A stretch of 64,000 bases of DNA, from contig NC_031770.1 of assembly GCF_001522545.3 (NCBI RefSeq), forward strand, positions 19,533,491-19,597,490, read 5' to 3'. Positions 38,990 to 51,600 of this stretch are shown in pieces. The DNA comes from Parus major (lineage: Eukaryota > Chordata > Aves > Passeriformes > Paridae). The notes beneath the pieces were generated by a model. It did not search any database, was not told the DNA's origin, and was given only the letters and a program-made list of their open reading frames with translations. The position numbers were made by a program, and so were the translations under genes. Every line of letters starts with the position of its first letter. The first letter of the stretch is position 1.

Positions 38990-39480
38990 AATATTTTAGT
39001 GGCTAATTTGCAGTAAAGCAGAATAGGAAATAACCATAAATAAATCTGGGAACCTTTGTATTAATTTCTTTTGCTAGCTGTGTACATATGAGCAGCTTGC
39101 CATTTGCATATGTGAATCTTGTCATAACAATTTTGGGAAGTGATTTGTTAATAATCAAGTTCTCAGAACAGCTCTAAATCAGTAATTGATGTAGGTCTGG
39201 ATAAAGCAAGCCTTCCGCCTGCCTATTTTGTGGAGCATTTTTGGCAAGTTTCAAGCTAGTGTGAAAACTAGCCATCAGAATAAAATTTAGGACAGCTGGG
39301 ATGCTTTGCAGTGAAGACTTTTGGCTCCACAGTTCAAATAATCACAATAGCAGCTCAATTTAGCCTTTGGCTGGGTAGGTTTGGCAGGGCACAATGAAAA
39401 ATAATTATTTCATGGCCTGCTTATTTGTCCCTTAACAAATAAACTCTCTGACCTATGCAGGCTTATGTAAATATGCTGCC
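38990..39480. promoter_or_regulatory. Candidate conserved non-coding (enhancer-like) block
   Basis: Roughly 500 bases free of simple repeats and transposon traces, with densely packed motifs of developmental enhancers: a perfect octamer ATTTGCAT at 39102-39109, several TAAT/ATTA homeodomain cores, a CAGCTG E-box near 39293 and GATAA at about 39201. A repeat-poor stretch with this texture in a gene desert is typical of conserved non-coding elements, but conservation cannot be judged from one genome. Similar texture continues at 39655-39900 and 40300-40500. Confidence 0.25.
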
Positions 39481-40299
39481 GTATGTGGGGTTGTAGAACA
39501 CTGTCATGTCCCCATTTGGAAATATGTTTTATTTGCCCTCGTGTTACAAACTTTTTTTAGAGTTCTGTTTTGGAAGCAAAGAAAGGGATAGGATATATCA
39601 GATACTGAAGCTCAGACAGCCAGGCACAGAGTCTAAAAAGCCATCTAACAGTCTTTTTTTCTGAAAACACATCCATTAGTATGCAGTGTTTTCACTGCTG
39701 TAATAATAAGAGCAATCATGATACGAGCAAGTCCGTCTCTTCGCAGCCTTCCCACGCGGGATGGAGAATGACAGCTCCTAAAGCATTTGGATATTTGCCT
39801 GAATGTGTGCTGCTTAGCTAACAGCAGTTCAACTTGCTCTCCATCTTATGGCTTCCTGGATATCCTTCTCAATTTTTTCAGTGACAGCTTAAAATGTGAG
39901 ATATGGAGGGGGGAGATAAAAGCTTAGTGAAAGGCTTTTTGTGTGTGTATTTAAGGGGAAGTTTTATTACACTTGATGATGGAGGGATGTGCCACACTAT
40001 TTTCTGTTCCCACCATTTTAGTATTTGCACTTTCTGTTGTAGTGGCAGCAGCCAATCCATAACCTTGTCTTTCTGCTTCCCCTTCTGGAGGGGGGAAAAT
40101 GCACACAAGAATACGGATCAATGGTTTTGTCTTCTGGCACCACCATTTTGGTTGTGCAGCAGTAAAGGAAAGCCTTTTGCCCAAAGAGCTGAAAGATCTC
40201 TCTAGAACGTCTGCCGTTGCACACTCGTGCGCAGACACACGCACACTTGCAAAGGCTCTCACTGAGGTGGCTATGATCTGTTTTTAATAGTGGCACTTC

Positions 40300-40500
40300 T
40301 TCTCAAAGTGTCATTTAAAAAAACATCAGCAGTCATGTCATGCATCGGGATGAATTTCTAAATGTAAATGAGATTCTCTCAGTAATTTATTTACATTTGT
40401 TTTCAGCACAACAAATGAGACATCACGTAGCTTCATAATTTCCCATGACCGAGTCACCAGCATGAGGTGTGTAATTTACCCTGATTTAAGATGCTTATCT
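40300..40500. promoter_or_regulatory. Candidate conserved non-coding block
   Basis: A repeat-free stretch with a CATGTCATGCATCGGGATG segment, ATTTACAT/AATGTAAATG forms, a CACGTAG site and TAATTT cores. It looks like enhancer-type unique sequence near the block at 38990-39480. The call is impressionistic and rests on motif density only. Confidence 0.2.
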
Positions 40501-43500
40501 AGAGGTTCTTGCAACAATACCTGGTGGGCTTTTTTGTACTACTTTTTGCTGGCTTTTAACCCATATACTTCACCTCCTTCTCTGTATTTTCAGTTAAAAA
40601 GAAGTATAAATGTGTCTGTTTCTTGAGGCCTTTTTCCAGTAGAGCTGAGAGGGATGGCTTTGTTGCCTTTGTTTAGTATGTTATTTTCCCTGCCATTCCC
40701 TTCTCATTTGGTAAAAGTCATCGAGGGTTTCCAGAATGTATCTCCATTTACATTATGATGGTGCAGGAAAGCAATGCTGATTGTGGACATTTCTGATGGA
40801 AAAATGTTTGCCCAGAAATGAAACAGTGCAGTGGGAAGCATCCTGCAGTCATTTGTTCTCCCCTCTTCTCAGCTGAAATACTAAATCTTAGGCCTGGTCT
40901 TGTCTCTAATACTGGCTTTAAGTTTCTGATCTGCCGGTAGCTGAAATGATACTTTGCTTGAGATGGGATGTGAACGCCAGTTTTCAAATTATGTGGACAC
41001 AGTCATGTATTACAAAACTCATTTATTTTAAGCCTGTAGTTGGACCATTTAGATGTCTAACTACTTGCTTAAGTATTTCAGGTAGGTAGATGATTAAAGG
41101 TGCAATGTACCATGCATACAATTTTGTACCTCTTATCTTGCAGACCTGGTTACAGCTTGAGTAAAAATCAGGGCAATGGCTTTTGCTATTTTACAGGTTA
41201 TCAGCACAGGAGAACTGAGATACTTTGGTGAAAGTTACTGGTAAGTCCAAAAGTGGTACAAAATGCTGTAGTTTGGGGATGTTACAGTGCAAAAATACTG
41301 TACATCTTCATGGAGATCTGCAGGATTAACCCTGTGTGGGTGATCTTTTCTTCTCAGGGAGGAAGCATGACATTTCTTTGTGTTAATTTCCAAAGCTAAA
41401 ATCAGTGCCTTCCTATAAAATGAATAAGCATATTCCAAAAAATAATAGATTTGGACTGGATTTTAATGTGCATTGTACATACTAGGTCCCAGTTGATTTA
41501 ATTTTGGCCTGCTGGCCATTTCCTTAACATTGCATGGGTCTAGCACCAAATTATGCTGATGGCCTGTCTATCACCAAATTATTTACAGAACTGCGGTTAA
41601 ATTATAGAAATCTTCCAGACAAGCAGTGCTCTGGGCAAATTATTTCATCAAAGTTATTTTCCATGGTATACTTAAGCAAAAGCTTACAGGAACAACATTA
41701 ATCTTTTTTTGGTATGTGATTATGCAGACGTGGTAACAGCCCCTTTTTTAGAAATAGCTTCCTACCTGGGAAAACAGAAGGAAACCATGATATGAAAATT
41801 AGTTCTCTCTATGCTATCCTTGGTTTGAAGCAAATGTTTTATGTCAGGGAAACACAGCACTGAGGCCAGCAGTAGGATGGCCATTTCTGCACACTGTCAG
41901 CTCCTTCCAGGTCTTGGGAAATTTTCTTTCTGTCGACTTTTAACTGTGCACTTCCCTGAATTTGTAAAATCAGGTACTGCAGAAACAGGTCAACTGGCTG
42001 TACTAGTTCTCCATCACATCAAGGCCCAGTGGGCACTGCCCACTTTTCCAGAGAAGAACATTTGTGTATCTGAAGGCAGTATAAGGCATCTTCTGCATTA
42101 CCCCCATCTAGCAAGATCTGAGCTGCTGTATGATTATGAAACATACAAAGGGAATATAAATCCTAAAAGCAGCCCTAACTCCCTATTGTAATTGGCACCC
42201 TTTCAGACTCTGTTCCAGGGTTTAGAAATATAGTCGGGGTAGAACATCTATATTTGGGTTTATATGTAATGGTCATACCTACTGGTTCACTTGGAAAAAT
42301 GTTGGCTTAGATCACTATTTAAGGACCTTGGGTGCAGCATTTATGTTTAGCTCAGTATTTTTTATCACTGAATATTTTTTTTTAGTATTCCATGTTGCCG
42401 TGTTTGCACTGTGAGACAAGAATGCCTCCCCAGCCTCTGCGTGGTTGTGCGCTTTTTGTTGAACGAATATAGAAATTCAGGTTTTAAACTGACTCCCATG
42501 AATAAATTCTTCTGGGAAAACAGGTGCTAAAAATCTGCAGTTTTCAGACCTCTCTCTGCCCACGTACTTAGGTTCAGACTCAGCCATGTGTAGATGTCAG
42601 ACTGGAATGGGACCTCTGTGCTCAGGGCCCAAGATGTGGAAAATCATGCAAGTGTGAGCAAGAGTGGCGGAGTCAGGAACTTTAGCAAGAGAGCTAAAGG
42701 CTTTTGCAGGCTGAACATCTGATTTAACTTGATTTCTGTCCGGTGCTGGGTGGTGGTTGCAGTTATGTGGGACCACATGTGGGGAACCCCCCTTGGCAGC
42801 TCACCCAGGGGGACTCAGGCAGCTGAGAGGTGACACTCTGATAATTGGGGTTTCACGTGTTGTTCGAGGGTTTTTTGTTGGTTTTTTTTTTTGATTGGCA
42901 GAATGTGAATATATGTGAAAGCTGGATCTCCTTTACTTGTGATCCTCATCAGATGCAAGTCTCATTAAGAGTCCCCTTAATTTAGAAATGCTTATAAAGA
43001 CAGGCAGATACTTAAAGCTGGCTTTGTCAACAAAATGGAGGATTTATGCTCTTGGGGCCCTAGATGGTCATTGCTGCACAGATACTGAGAATTAAGTTTC
43101 TACAAAACCCTAGAAGCTCCAAATTGTATATCTCACCAGTTCTTTACTCCCCCAGTTATAATCCATATCCCACTTATTGCTAGAGTCAACAGTCTAATGG
43201 TAACAAAAAATACAACCTTTCATCATCTATTGATTTTCAGTCTTTAAAAACTGACAATAAGCTATTTTTTGTCCAATTTCTCAATAAATAGGAACATTTA
43301 TTGGTTTTTCAGTTTTACTGTATTACATTAGAATATATTTTACTGCAGAGAGTGGGTAATGTAGCATCAGGAGAGATGTTTACATTCAGCAAGTAACTTT
43401 TGAAACTGCATAGCTCAACTGAGATATGTAAACAAATTTGTAATACTAGTTTAATTTAGATTACAATGCAGAATACTCAGCCCGGAGCTCATTTTTCTAT

Positions 43501-43540
43501 TTATTCCATTATGATCCTCTAACTAATGGAAGAGAATTGC
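40501..43540. other. Unique non-coding sequence
   Basis: No repeat or gene was recognised. The 116-codon plus-strand frame at 41841-42191 is the longest here. Its codon use is flat and it lacks splice or start context, so it was not annotated. Confidence 0.55.
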
Positions 43541-43626
43541 CATAAAAAATAATTACAGTAAAGGTGAACATCTACTTTCTTCTCATATAAAATAATTACA
43601 GTAAAGGTGAACATCTACTTTCTTCT
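43541..43626. repeat. 43-bp tandem duplication (two copies)
   Basis: Copy one (43541-43583) and copy two (43584-43626) start with CATAAAAAATAATTACAG and CATATAAAATAATTACAG, and differ by a single base (A at 43545, T at 43588). They abut exactly. The near identity implies a recent duplication, or an assembly artefact. Confidence 0.95.
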
Positions 43627-46600
43627 CTGTCTGAGCAAGAGGGAGGAATTTTGAGGTATAGTAGGCACTGTGATATTGGGGTTTATTTCCTAGAAATCCA
43701 CCACTGACAGTGTTGTATATGTTGGGCAAGTCATAAATTCTGTCTGTGTGATACTGTGTCAAACTCCACAGCACAGACATCATCTTTCTCAGTGACCTCA
43801 GTTACCTGCTCTCCTCTTGAAAAAAGGAGACAAATTAGGATGTGATTTAGGTGTGGCAGAACTTGGGATGTAGATCCCGAGTTGCCTCCCCACTGCCACC
43901 TGCCTTCACAGCACGAGATCACCTGGTAGGTTTTTTTTCCTTTCCAGAACCTCTCAGGAGACACTGGAGATCAACAGTTGCCTGTTGCTTACTCTTGTGG
44001 TGATAAATGGCAGTTTGATGGTATTTTTATCTCTGCTATAAAACCAGTTTAAGCTTTTTTAAATTTATTTTTATTTTTTTATTAAGAAGCAGTTAATTTC
44101 TCTTTTGGTGACATTCAGTTCTACAGCCAAAGGCAGTAGATGTTTCCATTCAAGCACCAAAAAATCTGAGGTGAAAGTGCCTCTGCTGATGTGAGGATGT
44201 ACAAAACAACCTCTGCTTTAAACCAGCTGTGCCACTGTGCCACCAGCACTGACCTTTGCTGACCCAAATGGTTCTCTGGCTTCAAGGCTATCAAAATGAT
44301 CAACCTGGCAGGCTTCTCAGAAGTGAATGAAAACATTCACTTAGACAATGAAACATTTTCCTGAACACTCTGAACGGGGAGACACTTGTGACTTATGTTT
44401 CATAACCCTTTCACAGTAAGCAAAGAGGGAACCATTTGGGCAGAACACTTCCTTTTGGGTGTAATAGGTGTGATTCTCTGAGGCACTGGCCCTTTCTCAT
44501 AAGCTGCTGTGGATCTTGCTGTCATCTCTGTCTTACGGGATCTGATGTACAAGGAGTTAATAGATATCCAGTGACCAAAGCCATTTATATTTCTCTTTAT
44601 ATACAGAAGTGAAGTGGAGCATGTAAAATTGGAAAGCAGAACCAAACCTGAAATTCTCTAACTTTATGACTAGTATGTGTGTTATTTTCCCATGATCTTT
44701 AATTACATTCTGTTCTGGAGGGGGGGAGAGGGGGAATGCTAATCTGGTACACCAACTGGGGGAAAAACAAACTGTTTTACAGGGAGTCTAGATGACAGCA
44801 CACAGCAAATGCAAAATCTGACATTCATATGAAAGTGAGCTAAGCAAGACCATAGAAGAGAGGCAAAATGACTGCAGCAAGAGGAATGAATGCAAGTGGT
44901 TTAAGGAAACCATGGTTTCTCTATTTATTGAAATAGCACAGCCGACCTTTAAGGTGGGACTGATACAATGTAGATTTTGTAGAGCAGCACCAAGAGAGAT
45001 GGCTGTCATAAAGGGAATGTGTGATTGGATTCAGGTTCAGGAGAAGCTAGGTTTAGAAGAGTATTGCCCTTCCCTCTTTGAACATATAATATAGTGAGGC
45101 ATGTCTCATTGCACTCAATGGAAAGATGCTATTTTCAGGACTGCTGTTTGCTGTGCTTGCTAATGAATTTCCAAGGGGTGTTAGAGCCTTGGATATTGAC
45201 TGTAGAGATGCTTGCAGTCAGTTGGAAAAGATGTGACTGAACATGAAGCTTAGTTCTGTGTGCATACAATCCTGCTCTCTGATTTTCCCTCAAGTTGTAT
45301 ATTCAATATCACTCTGCAATCATAAATAATTTGTAGAAGTCCAGCTGTGACTTAAGACTTCTCTACAAACAGCAGCCAGGGTACAAAGTCACGTGATACC
45401 CTTTTTCTTCTTTCACTGGCTAAAATAACCTTTAAAAAACTATTCCCACTTCCAGGCCAAACATTAATACCAACAAACTGGGTGGATGCTTTTGCTGGGG
45501 TACAGCACAAATAGTCTCTGCCCTGTTTTCTTGGTCCTGATGTCTTCTTCATCCCCGTGGCTGGGAGCTGGGTCATAGCACATTGATGTGCTCTCCTGCA
45601 CCATGGGGGATGAATTTCTGTGCAGAAGCAAATGTCTTAGCTAAACAGCTTGCATTAGCAGCACTATGCACTTACTATTTATTTGAGTAAGGGATGAGCA
45701 GACTGTTTAAAAACCACATTCCCAGGGTTGTTCTAGTGTAATGTTTGAAAGGAAATGGAGAGTCTGGCTTAAAGGTATCCTTTGTAAATAAAGGTTTAGG
45801 AACAGGTCTTACCTTGAGTCTTTCCCTTCACGTTCATTAGCCAAATGTCAGTGGATTTTTTTTTCTTGGTGGATAGCATGTTCATTATTCTCTGTGAGGA
45901 CTACGTGGGGAAGGTATGGTGTGTATCAGTTTAACACCTTTGAGTGGCATGTGAGGGCATGTCTCCTACTCTGAAGCACTGGTAACCCGTGAATAATCAT
46001 GGAGCCAATGGGGCAGTATGTCTTATACCTCTCGGCATCAGCTGTGACTGGCATGGATCCCTGAGGTGAGATCAAGGATGAAATGAACTTTTGTGTGCTT
46101 GGATGTGTTGATTATGAGCAGATCATCACTCAATGCCCATGTTGTTACCACATTCTGGGAAGTTTACCTCTAGCCAGCCCCAGGAGCAGTTGTAGCAGTG
46201 AGCTTTAATCTGCATTCCAATTTTAAATTTAACTTCTATATGAACCCCTAGAAAAAAAAAAATTAATTGTGCTTTGAAATAGAAAATAAGTGAAAGGTGG
46301 AATGAGAGGTTGTAAAATAATCAAGATGCTTTTTTTCTCTTTGGTAGATGGTAGGAAGGAACAGGAATATACTGTGACTCCTCTCCTCTTGCTCATTGTT
46401 TTTTGATCCAGCCCATTACATACACCTTCAACCATTTCCTACCAGCTCTGTCACTCAGAAGCCAGACTTCACTCCCATACTTTTTAGCAGTTCTTTGGCT
46501 CAGGGCATTCCCTTGGGACATCATCTGCCCTTGCTGCTTCTTATCACTCTCAGCCGGAGAAAGCACACTCCACTCGCCATCCAAGCCCAGTGGCACACTT

Positions 46601-48530
46601 AAGCTGTGTAAAGGCCACTTGACATCATTTACATTTTTCATTAGCCTTCTAAAGGAGTTTCTCAAAAGGTGCAGTGGCTTTCCTAGCTTTTGAACTCCTA
46701 TGGAAGACTGTAATAATTTTGGACTAGCAGTCTACCAGTGGCCTATAATTGTTATGCAAAACATTGTCCAAACATAACATAACTAATTGCACAATTAAGA
46801 TTGCTTTCTCCTCATCATCCCATTCATCATACTCTTCATTCACACCTATTAGTCAGCATCTGGCATTAACAAAGGCTGTATTTGTCACATTAATACATTC
46901 CTTTTGTAGTGAAAATGCCTTTTGTGTATTTCTTTGATACTTAAGGATCCTGCTAATAAGCCTGAAAACAGTGTCTAGAAAGCCTTGTAAGGTACATCCC
47001 TTTTTCAGATGTTTAATAGGAATGTAATGCAGTGGTATTCCGGGATACAAACAGCTACTCTCAGAGTTCAGAAAAGGAACCTGATACAAGTCAGCAAAAG
47101 ACCCCCTCTTTCCTTAATAACATTGAGGTAAGTAATACAGTGTTTTGCTATTTTTAAAAATCTGAGGCAAATAATGCAGAATAGCTTTTCTTCACAGCGG
47201 ACATTTCAAGGTCATCAGTCCTGTTAGTCTGACGTAAGGCGCATAATCAGTTCCTTCTGATAGTCCACACCAGAACCAAGCAAACCAAACCAACTTGGAA
47301 AGTGCAGGGGGTAGCAGGGGAAAGTCCAAGAATATCTGTGAATCAAAATGCAAGAAATGGCCAGGTACCTTTACCAGTCAGACCTGCATGGAAGGTTTTG
47401 TGCTTGAAGGGGTTTGAGGGTCTGTTTGCTGCTCACATACAGACAGGGTGGGAGCATCTGTGATTGGAAGCCTAAGAGGTCTGCAGCACCGTAATTCTTC
47501 TCGGGAAAAGGAAATGATGTAAGTTTCTACTTCTGGAATCTTTCCCCACTACTCTATAAATTTAAAGAAATAAAACACAAACAGAAAATTGATTTTTGAA
47601 TGGCGGTGAATTATTGTCATTAGAGGAACTGTAGTTTTGTGTCAAGGGAAAAAAGCTCGGTGTCCTATATGCTACAGTGTACTATATGCTACTTTCTGAA
47701 GCATTACTTAATGTACCAGTCATTGCTGGGAACATGGAGTCCTTTTAATGCTAGTCAGGTAATATGTCATTCTCTCTGTAGAAACTCTGCAGCAGAGACA
47801 TGAGTTATATACTGATGTAGTTATCAGAAGATCATGTGGTAGCACTAATGTGAGTCACTACAGTGGAGTTTGCCCCGTTTGAAATTTTTACATAATTAAA
47901 GTGAGTCATTGTCCAAATTCTGCCAAAGTACAGATGTCTTTAGTTTAACATATGCAGTTCAGCTTGCATATGCTTTCCATAGGTGAACATCTTTTCCTTT
48001 GTGCACTACCCGGGGTTAGCTCTGGTCTGGGAGATGTTCCCCTATGCCATTCAATGTGCAATGCTCCCACTGAAATTCATGGCAGCTTCAGAAAAAATAC
48101 CTGGAACACCCAGACCTCTAATAGTCCTCTCCACTTTATGTTCTGCTGGTAATTCTTTAAATACACATAGATAGATCAAAACAAGTGTCTTTTTGTTTCT
48201 GTTGTAACGAAGGATATGGCCCACATTTCCTGGTGAAATACCTTCTGCGGCTTGTGTGTCTGGAGCAAGGCAAAGACCAGGGAGAGGATCAAAAAGGTAA
48301 GGAAGGTTTCTTTAAGAGAAAGCAAGCTGGACATGCTTAAATAAATATTGGACTTATAAAATTGTACACTTCAAGATGGTGGATGGCTTAGTACTCAGGG
48401 GGAGTTAAACCAGGTTGTTTTAGCAGAGAACAAGACCACCCTCCATGCAGCTGGCTGAATCATCAATCTTTCTGAGGATTTCACAAATCTGTGAAGATGC
48501 CTACTCTGAGTCATTTGGCTGAAAGGGCAA
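43627..48530. other. Unique non-coding sequence
   Basis: No gene or transposon was recognised. A small G-rich run (G7, AGA, G5) lies at about 44719-44733, an A-run at 46251-46262, and an imperfect 17-bp tandem (CTATATGCTAC twice) at about 47666-47692. The remaining open frames are unsupported. Confidence 0.55.
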
Positions 48531-48642
48531 TTCCCTTCCCCTTCCCCTTCCCCTTCCCCTTCCCCTTCCCCTTCCCCTTCCCCTTCCCCTTCCCCTTCCC
48601 CTTTCCCTCCCTCCTTCCTTCCCTCCTTCCTTCCCTCCTCTC
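48531..48642. repeat. 112-nt pure pyrimidine tract with (TTCCCC)11
   Basis: No purine occurs on the plus strand from 48531 to 48642. Positions 48536-48601 are eleven perfect TTCCCC hexamers. The remainder is TCCC/TTCC-type sequence. The minus strand is a run of GGGGAA units able to form G-quadruplexes, and the homopurine/homopyrimidine duplex can form triplex (H-DNA). Minus-strand frames across it (Gly-Lys repeats) are artefacts of the repeat. It is likely unstable in length. Confidence 0.97.
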
Positions 48643-51600
48643 ACACTCTTTCTGAGCTGCAAATCTAGTTGTTCTCCATCTGATGCTGAAACATAACAAA
48701 ATGTGCCTAACCATCACATCCAGATGTAGCTTGTAGTTTTGCTGGGCAGAGAAGGAAAGAAAGGCTTATTTAGAAATGTTGGGAACTTTTCTGATTAATT
48801 AATGAGAGATAGAGAAAATGACTAATGCTGGTCTGCTAATTTCTGAGTCACTGGGTAAATGATATTTTTTCTTATTTGCCAGTCCCTCAATAGGGACATT
48901 AAATAATGTTTACTACTATAAATTCTTTCCTGGGAAGGGAAGGAGGTTGTGATACAGGAGAAACTTGTATATTTGATTTAAAAAGTCAGCTGTTTTCCTG
49001 AAGGACTGCAGCCTTATGCAAGAGGGCATCATGCATACTGGTCTATCCAGAGAGTAGCCGGCCAAAGGGCCATAGGTTTCAAGCACCTTCTGAGAGTCCT
49101 GAAAGCTACCTTAGTAATTTATTGATGATGGAGATGAGAAATAAAATCTTCCTGTAGTCTCTCTTGCCATGCTGTCAGTTAATACTGCCAGCAAAGAGAG
49201 AAGGAAGTTCCCATACCTTCCCCTTCACCTGCTGCAGAGAAAGGATTACGCAGGTAAGCAGTCCTGCGTTCCAGGTTAACAAACAGTCAGATTCAGGAGC
49301 ATGTGATTTTTGATACCCTCAGTGCCTTCTCCCTGTTCCTGTTATATTTAAGTGTTCTGTCTTCTGTGGTTCGTGATCTCTGAGCTTGTTCTTCTTAACT
49401 TTTTTCCCCCCAGTAAAAATCTTTGCGGCAAGAAAAAATAAAGCTGCATGGATGTGCCAGAATAGTGAAGCACAGTGTCCTAAATGATGTAACTCAGGTT
49501 TTGGGAGCAGGATAATTGCAGTAGTGTGATGCTTCTTTCAGAATAATTAGTCTTGCTGAGAACCAGGGTATAAAAGCCTGTGCAGAGCACAGTAATGAGG
49601 CAGTTACACCATTTCCAGTATTTGTGTGCCCCTGCATTGCACTGCAGATCAGAGCAGGCATGCCCACAGTGATGGTCAAGGAATGATTTCATCTTTGGAG
49701 CCCTGTGCCAGGACTGTGATACAAAATACGTGGGATTAATTCTAAAGGAAAGCAGCACTCATCTTCCATACTAAACCAGGGGGCCTTTGAGATCATTAAG
49801 AATAATTTTTTCAAAGGAGAGGTTTATGTTTCCGTTCATGGAGCCAAAGTCTGTTCTCATGCCCTGTTACTGCCTGGCACTTGCCCATCCAGGAATGAAA
49901 CCTACTTCAGCTTTGTGCACTTGCAGATGTTGGGATTTCAATTTCAAAGTACAAACAACTCTAATATTAAAAAGACTATTTCCCCAGTGGGAATATGGGT
50001 TGCATGAGCTTTTTGACTTTTCTGTTTCATCTTTTGATCGTATGTGATATCACCTTTAGATCTCTATATCAATTTGGGTTTGTTTTTTTTTTTTATTAGC
50101 ACCACAGTGGACAAAATGTCAGTAGAAGTTAAAGTGTAAAGAGTCCTCAGAGAGATAAAGGTTGTCTTCCACTTTTCACTATATGGTTGACTCTGCTGCC
50201 CTTTTCTGTTGGGGTTTAGTCTACTGAGACATTTCTTTGCTTAAGTTAAATTTACTTATCTGTTATATAAATAAGGGCTAGCCTTGGCCATTAGGTAAAT
50301 CTACTCATGAAGGGAAAAGGGATTTTCTAGAGTGCCTGTGTGCCTTGCTGAGACATGTAGTTCAAAAACATCAGATAAGGTAACCTTCAACTGGTTTTCT
50401 GCAATGACTTTTGTCAATGAGCCTTAAAAGCATTGATATTTTCAAGCATTATAGCTGAAGAGTACTGCAATGTCCTTGAAGTACCCACCAGCCAAAGAAT
50501 GACATCTCCAAACTCAGCTGGTAAATTCCCATGTACTGTCATACTTATGACTGACTTTTTCTTTTCTCTCTGGGGCATCCAGCTAGAATTACCAGGACCT
50601 TGGCTCTACCCAGTATGCAACACCAGACTGGTACCACTCTCAGGTGCTGCCTGGATTTACTGTTGCCCTCAGAATATTTGCTCCTATATTGTACAGTGAG
50701 GATAATCCTTTGTTTAATTTTTTTTTTTTAACATTTTGAAAGGAAAATAGGGGTCTCATTCAGGTCTTTCCATTTTTGCATGATAGTACAATTGAACAAC
50801 GTGTACATGTGTTAATTAAACATCCTGTCTTATCACTGTTTTGGTAAGTGTCCTGTAAATTTAATCACTACGACACCTCTGTACACATTACAATCCTTTT
50901 AAAGATCTAGAGAAAAATCCTGGTGGATTATTCAAAGCACTAAATCACACAGAATTACAGTAGTTATTAGAGGCATTAAAACCTCTGATAAGAAGCTTTA
51001 TCATACATTTTTGGGGAAGCTTAATCTTTATCAGAGATGACTGTAAATAGAAGGGAACAGTAAAAAAAACTTAATAACAGTTTATTTTACAGTACATCAA
51101 TAATCAGGTACTGTAATTACAGTATAGTTATATGTTTATTGCATAGTAAGTAAATACAGTTTATTAGTTTTCTTGCTTTTCTATTATTGCAATTACCTGC
51201 AAGACCTGAGCCAACAAGGGTCCTTATTGTATTTCCACTTACCCTGGGTTTGCACACACATACATTTATATGTATTACATATATGTTTGACTACTTCAGA
51301 GGAGTTGAACCTGTTTACATGGAGGAAGAACAGGCAGTGGACATGCTGAAGATCTTTTCCACATGTACATTTATCTAGATTCAGAACTATAAATGAAGGG
51401 GATCCTATTTTAACTGTGGTTATATTTAGCTATCTAATTTTTTCTCATCTTTTTGGCACTGGAAAAGCTGTATTCTTAATTACTTAGTAAACCTCTCAGT
51501 TACAGACCTACTCAGTGTGTGGGTGTTTATATTTTATCTGTACATTATTTACCTCTGTACATCCACATCTGAATATAGATTAGATTAAGTCTCTGTTAAT

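Noticed and set aside
41841..42191. 116-codon plus-strand open frame
   Set aside because: The peptide looks varied, but codon-position composition is flat and there is no splice, start or family support.
48511..48717. Minus-strand frame with long Gly-Lys repeats
   Set aside because: It is a translation of the TTCCCC repeat, not a gene.
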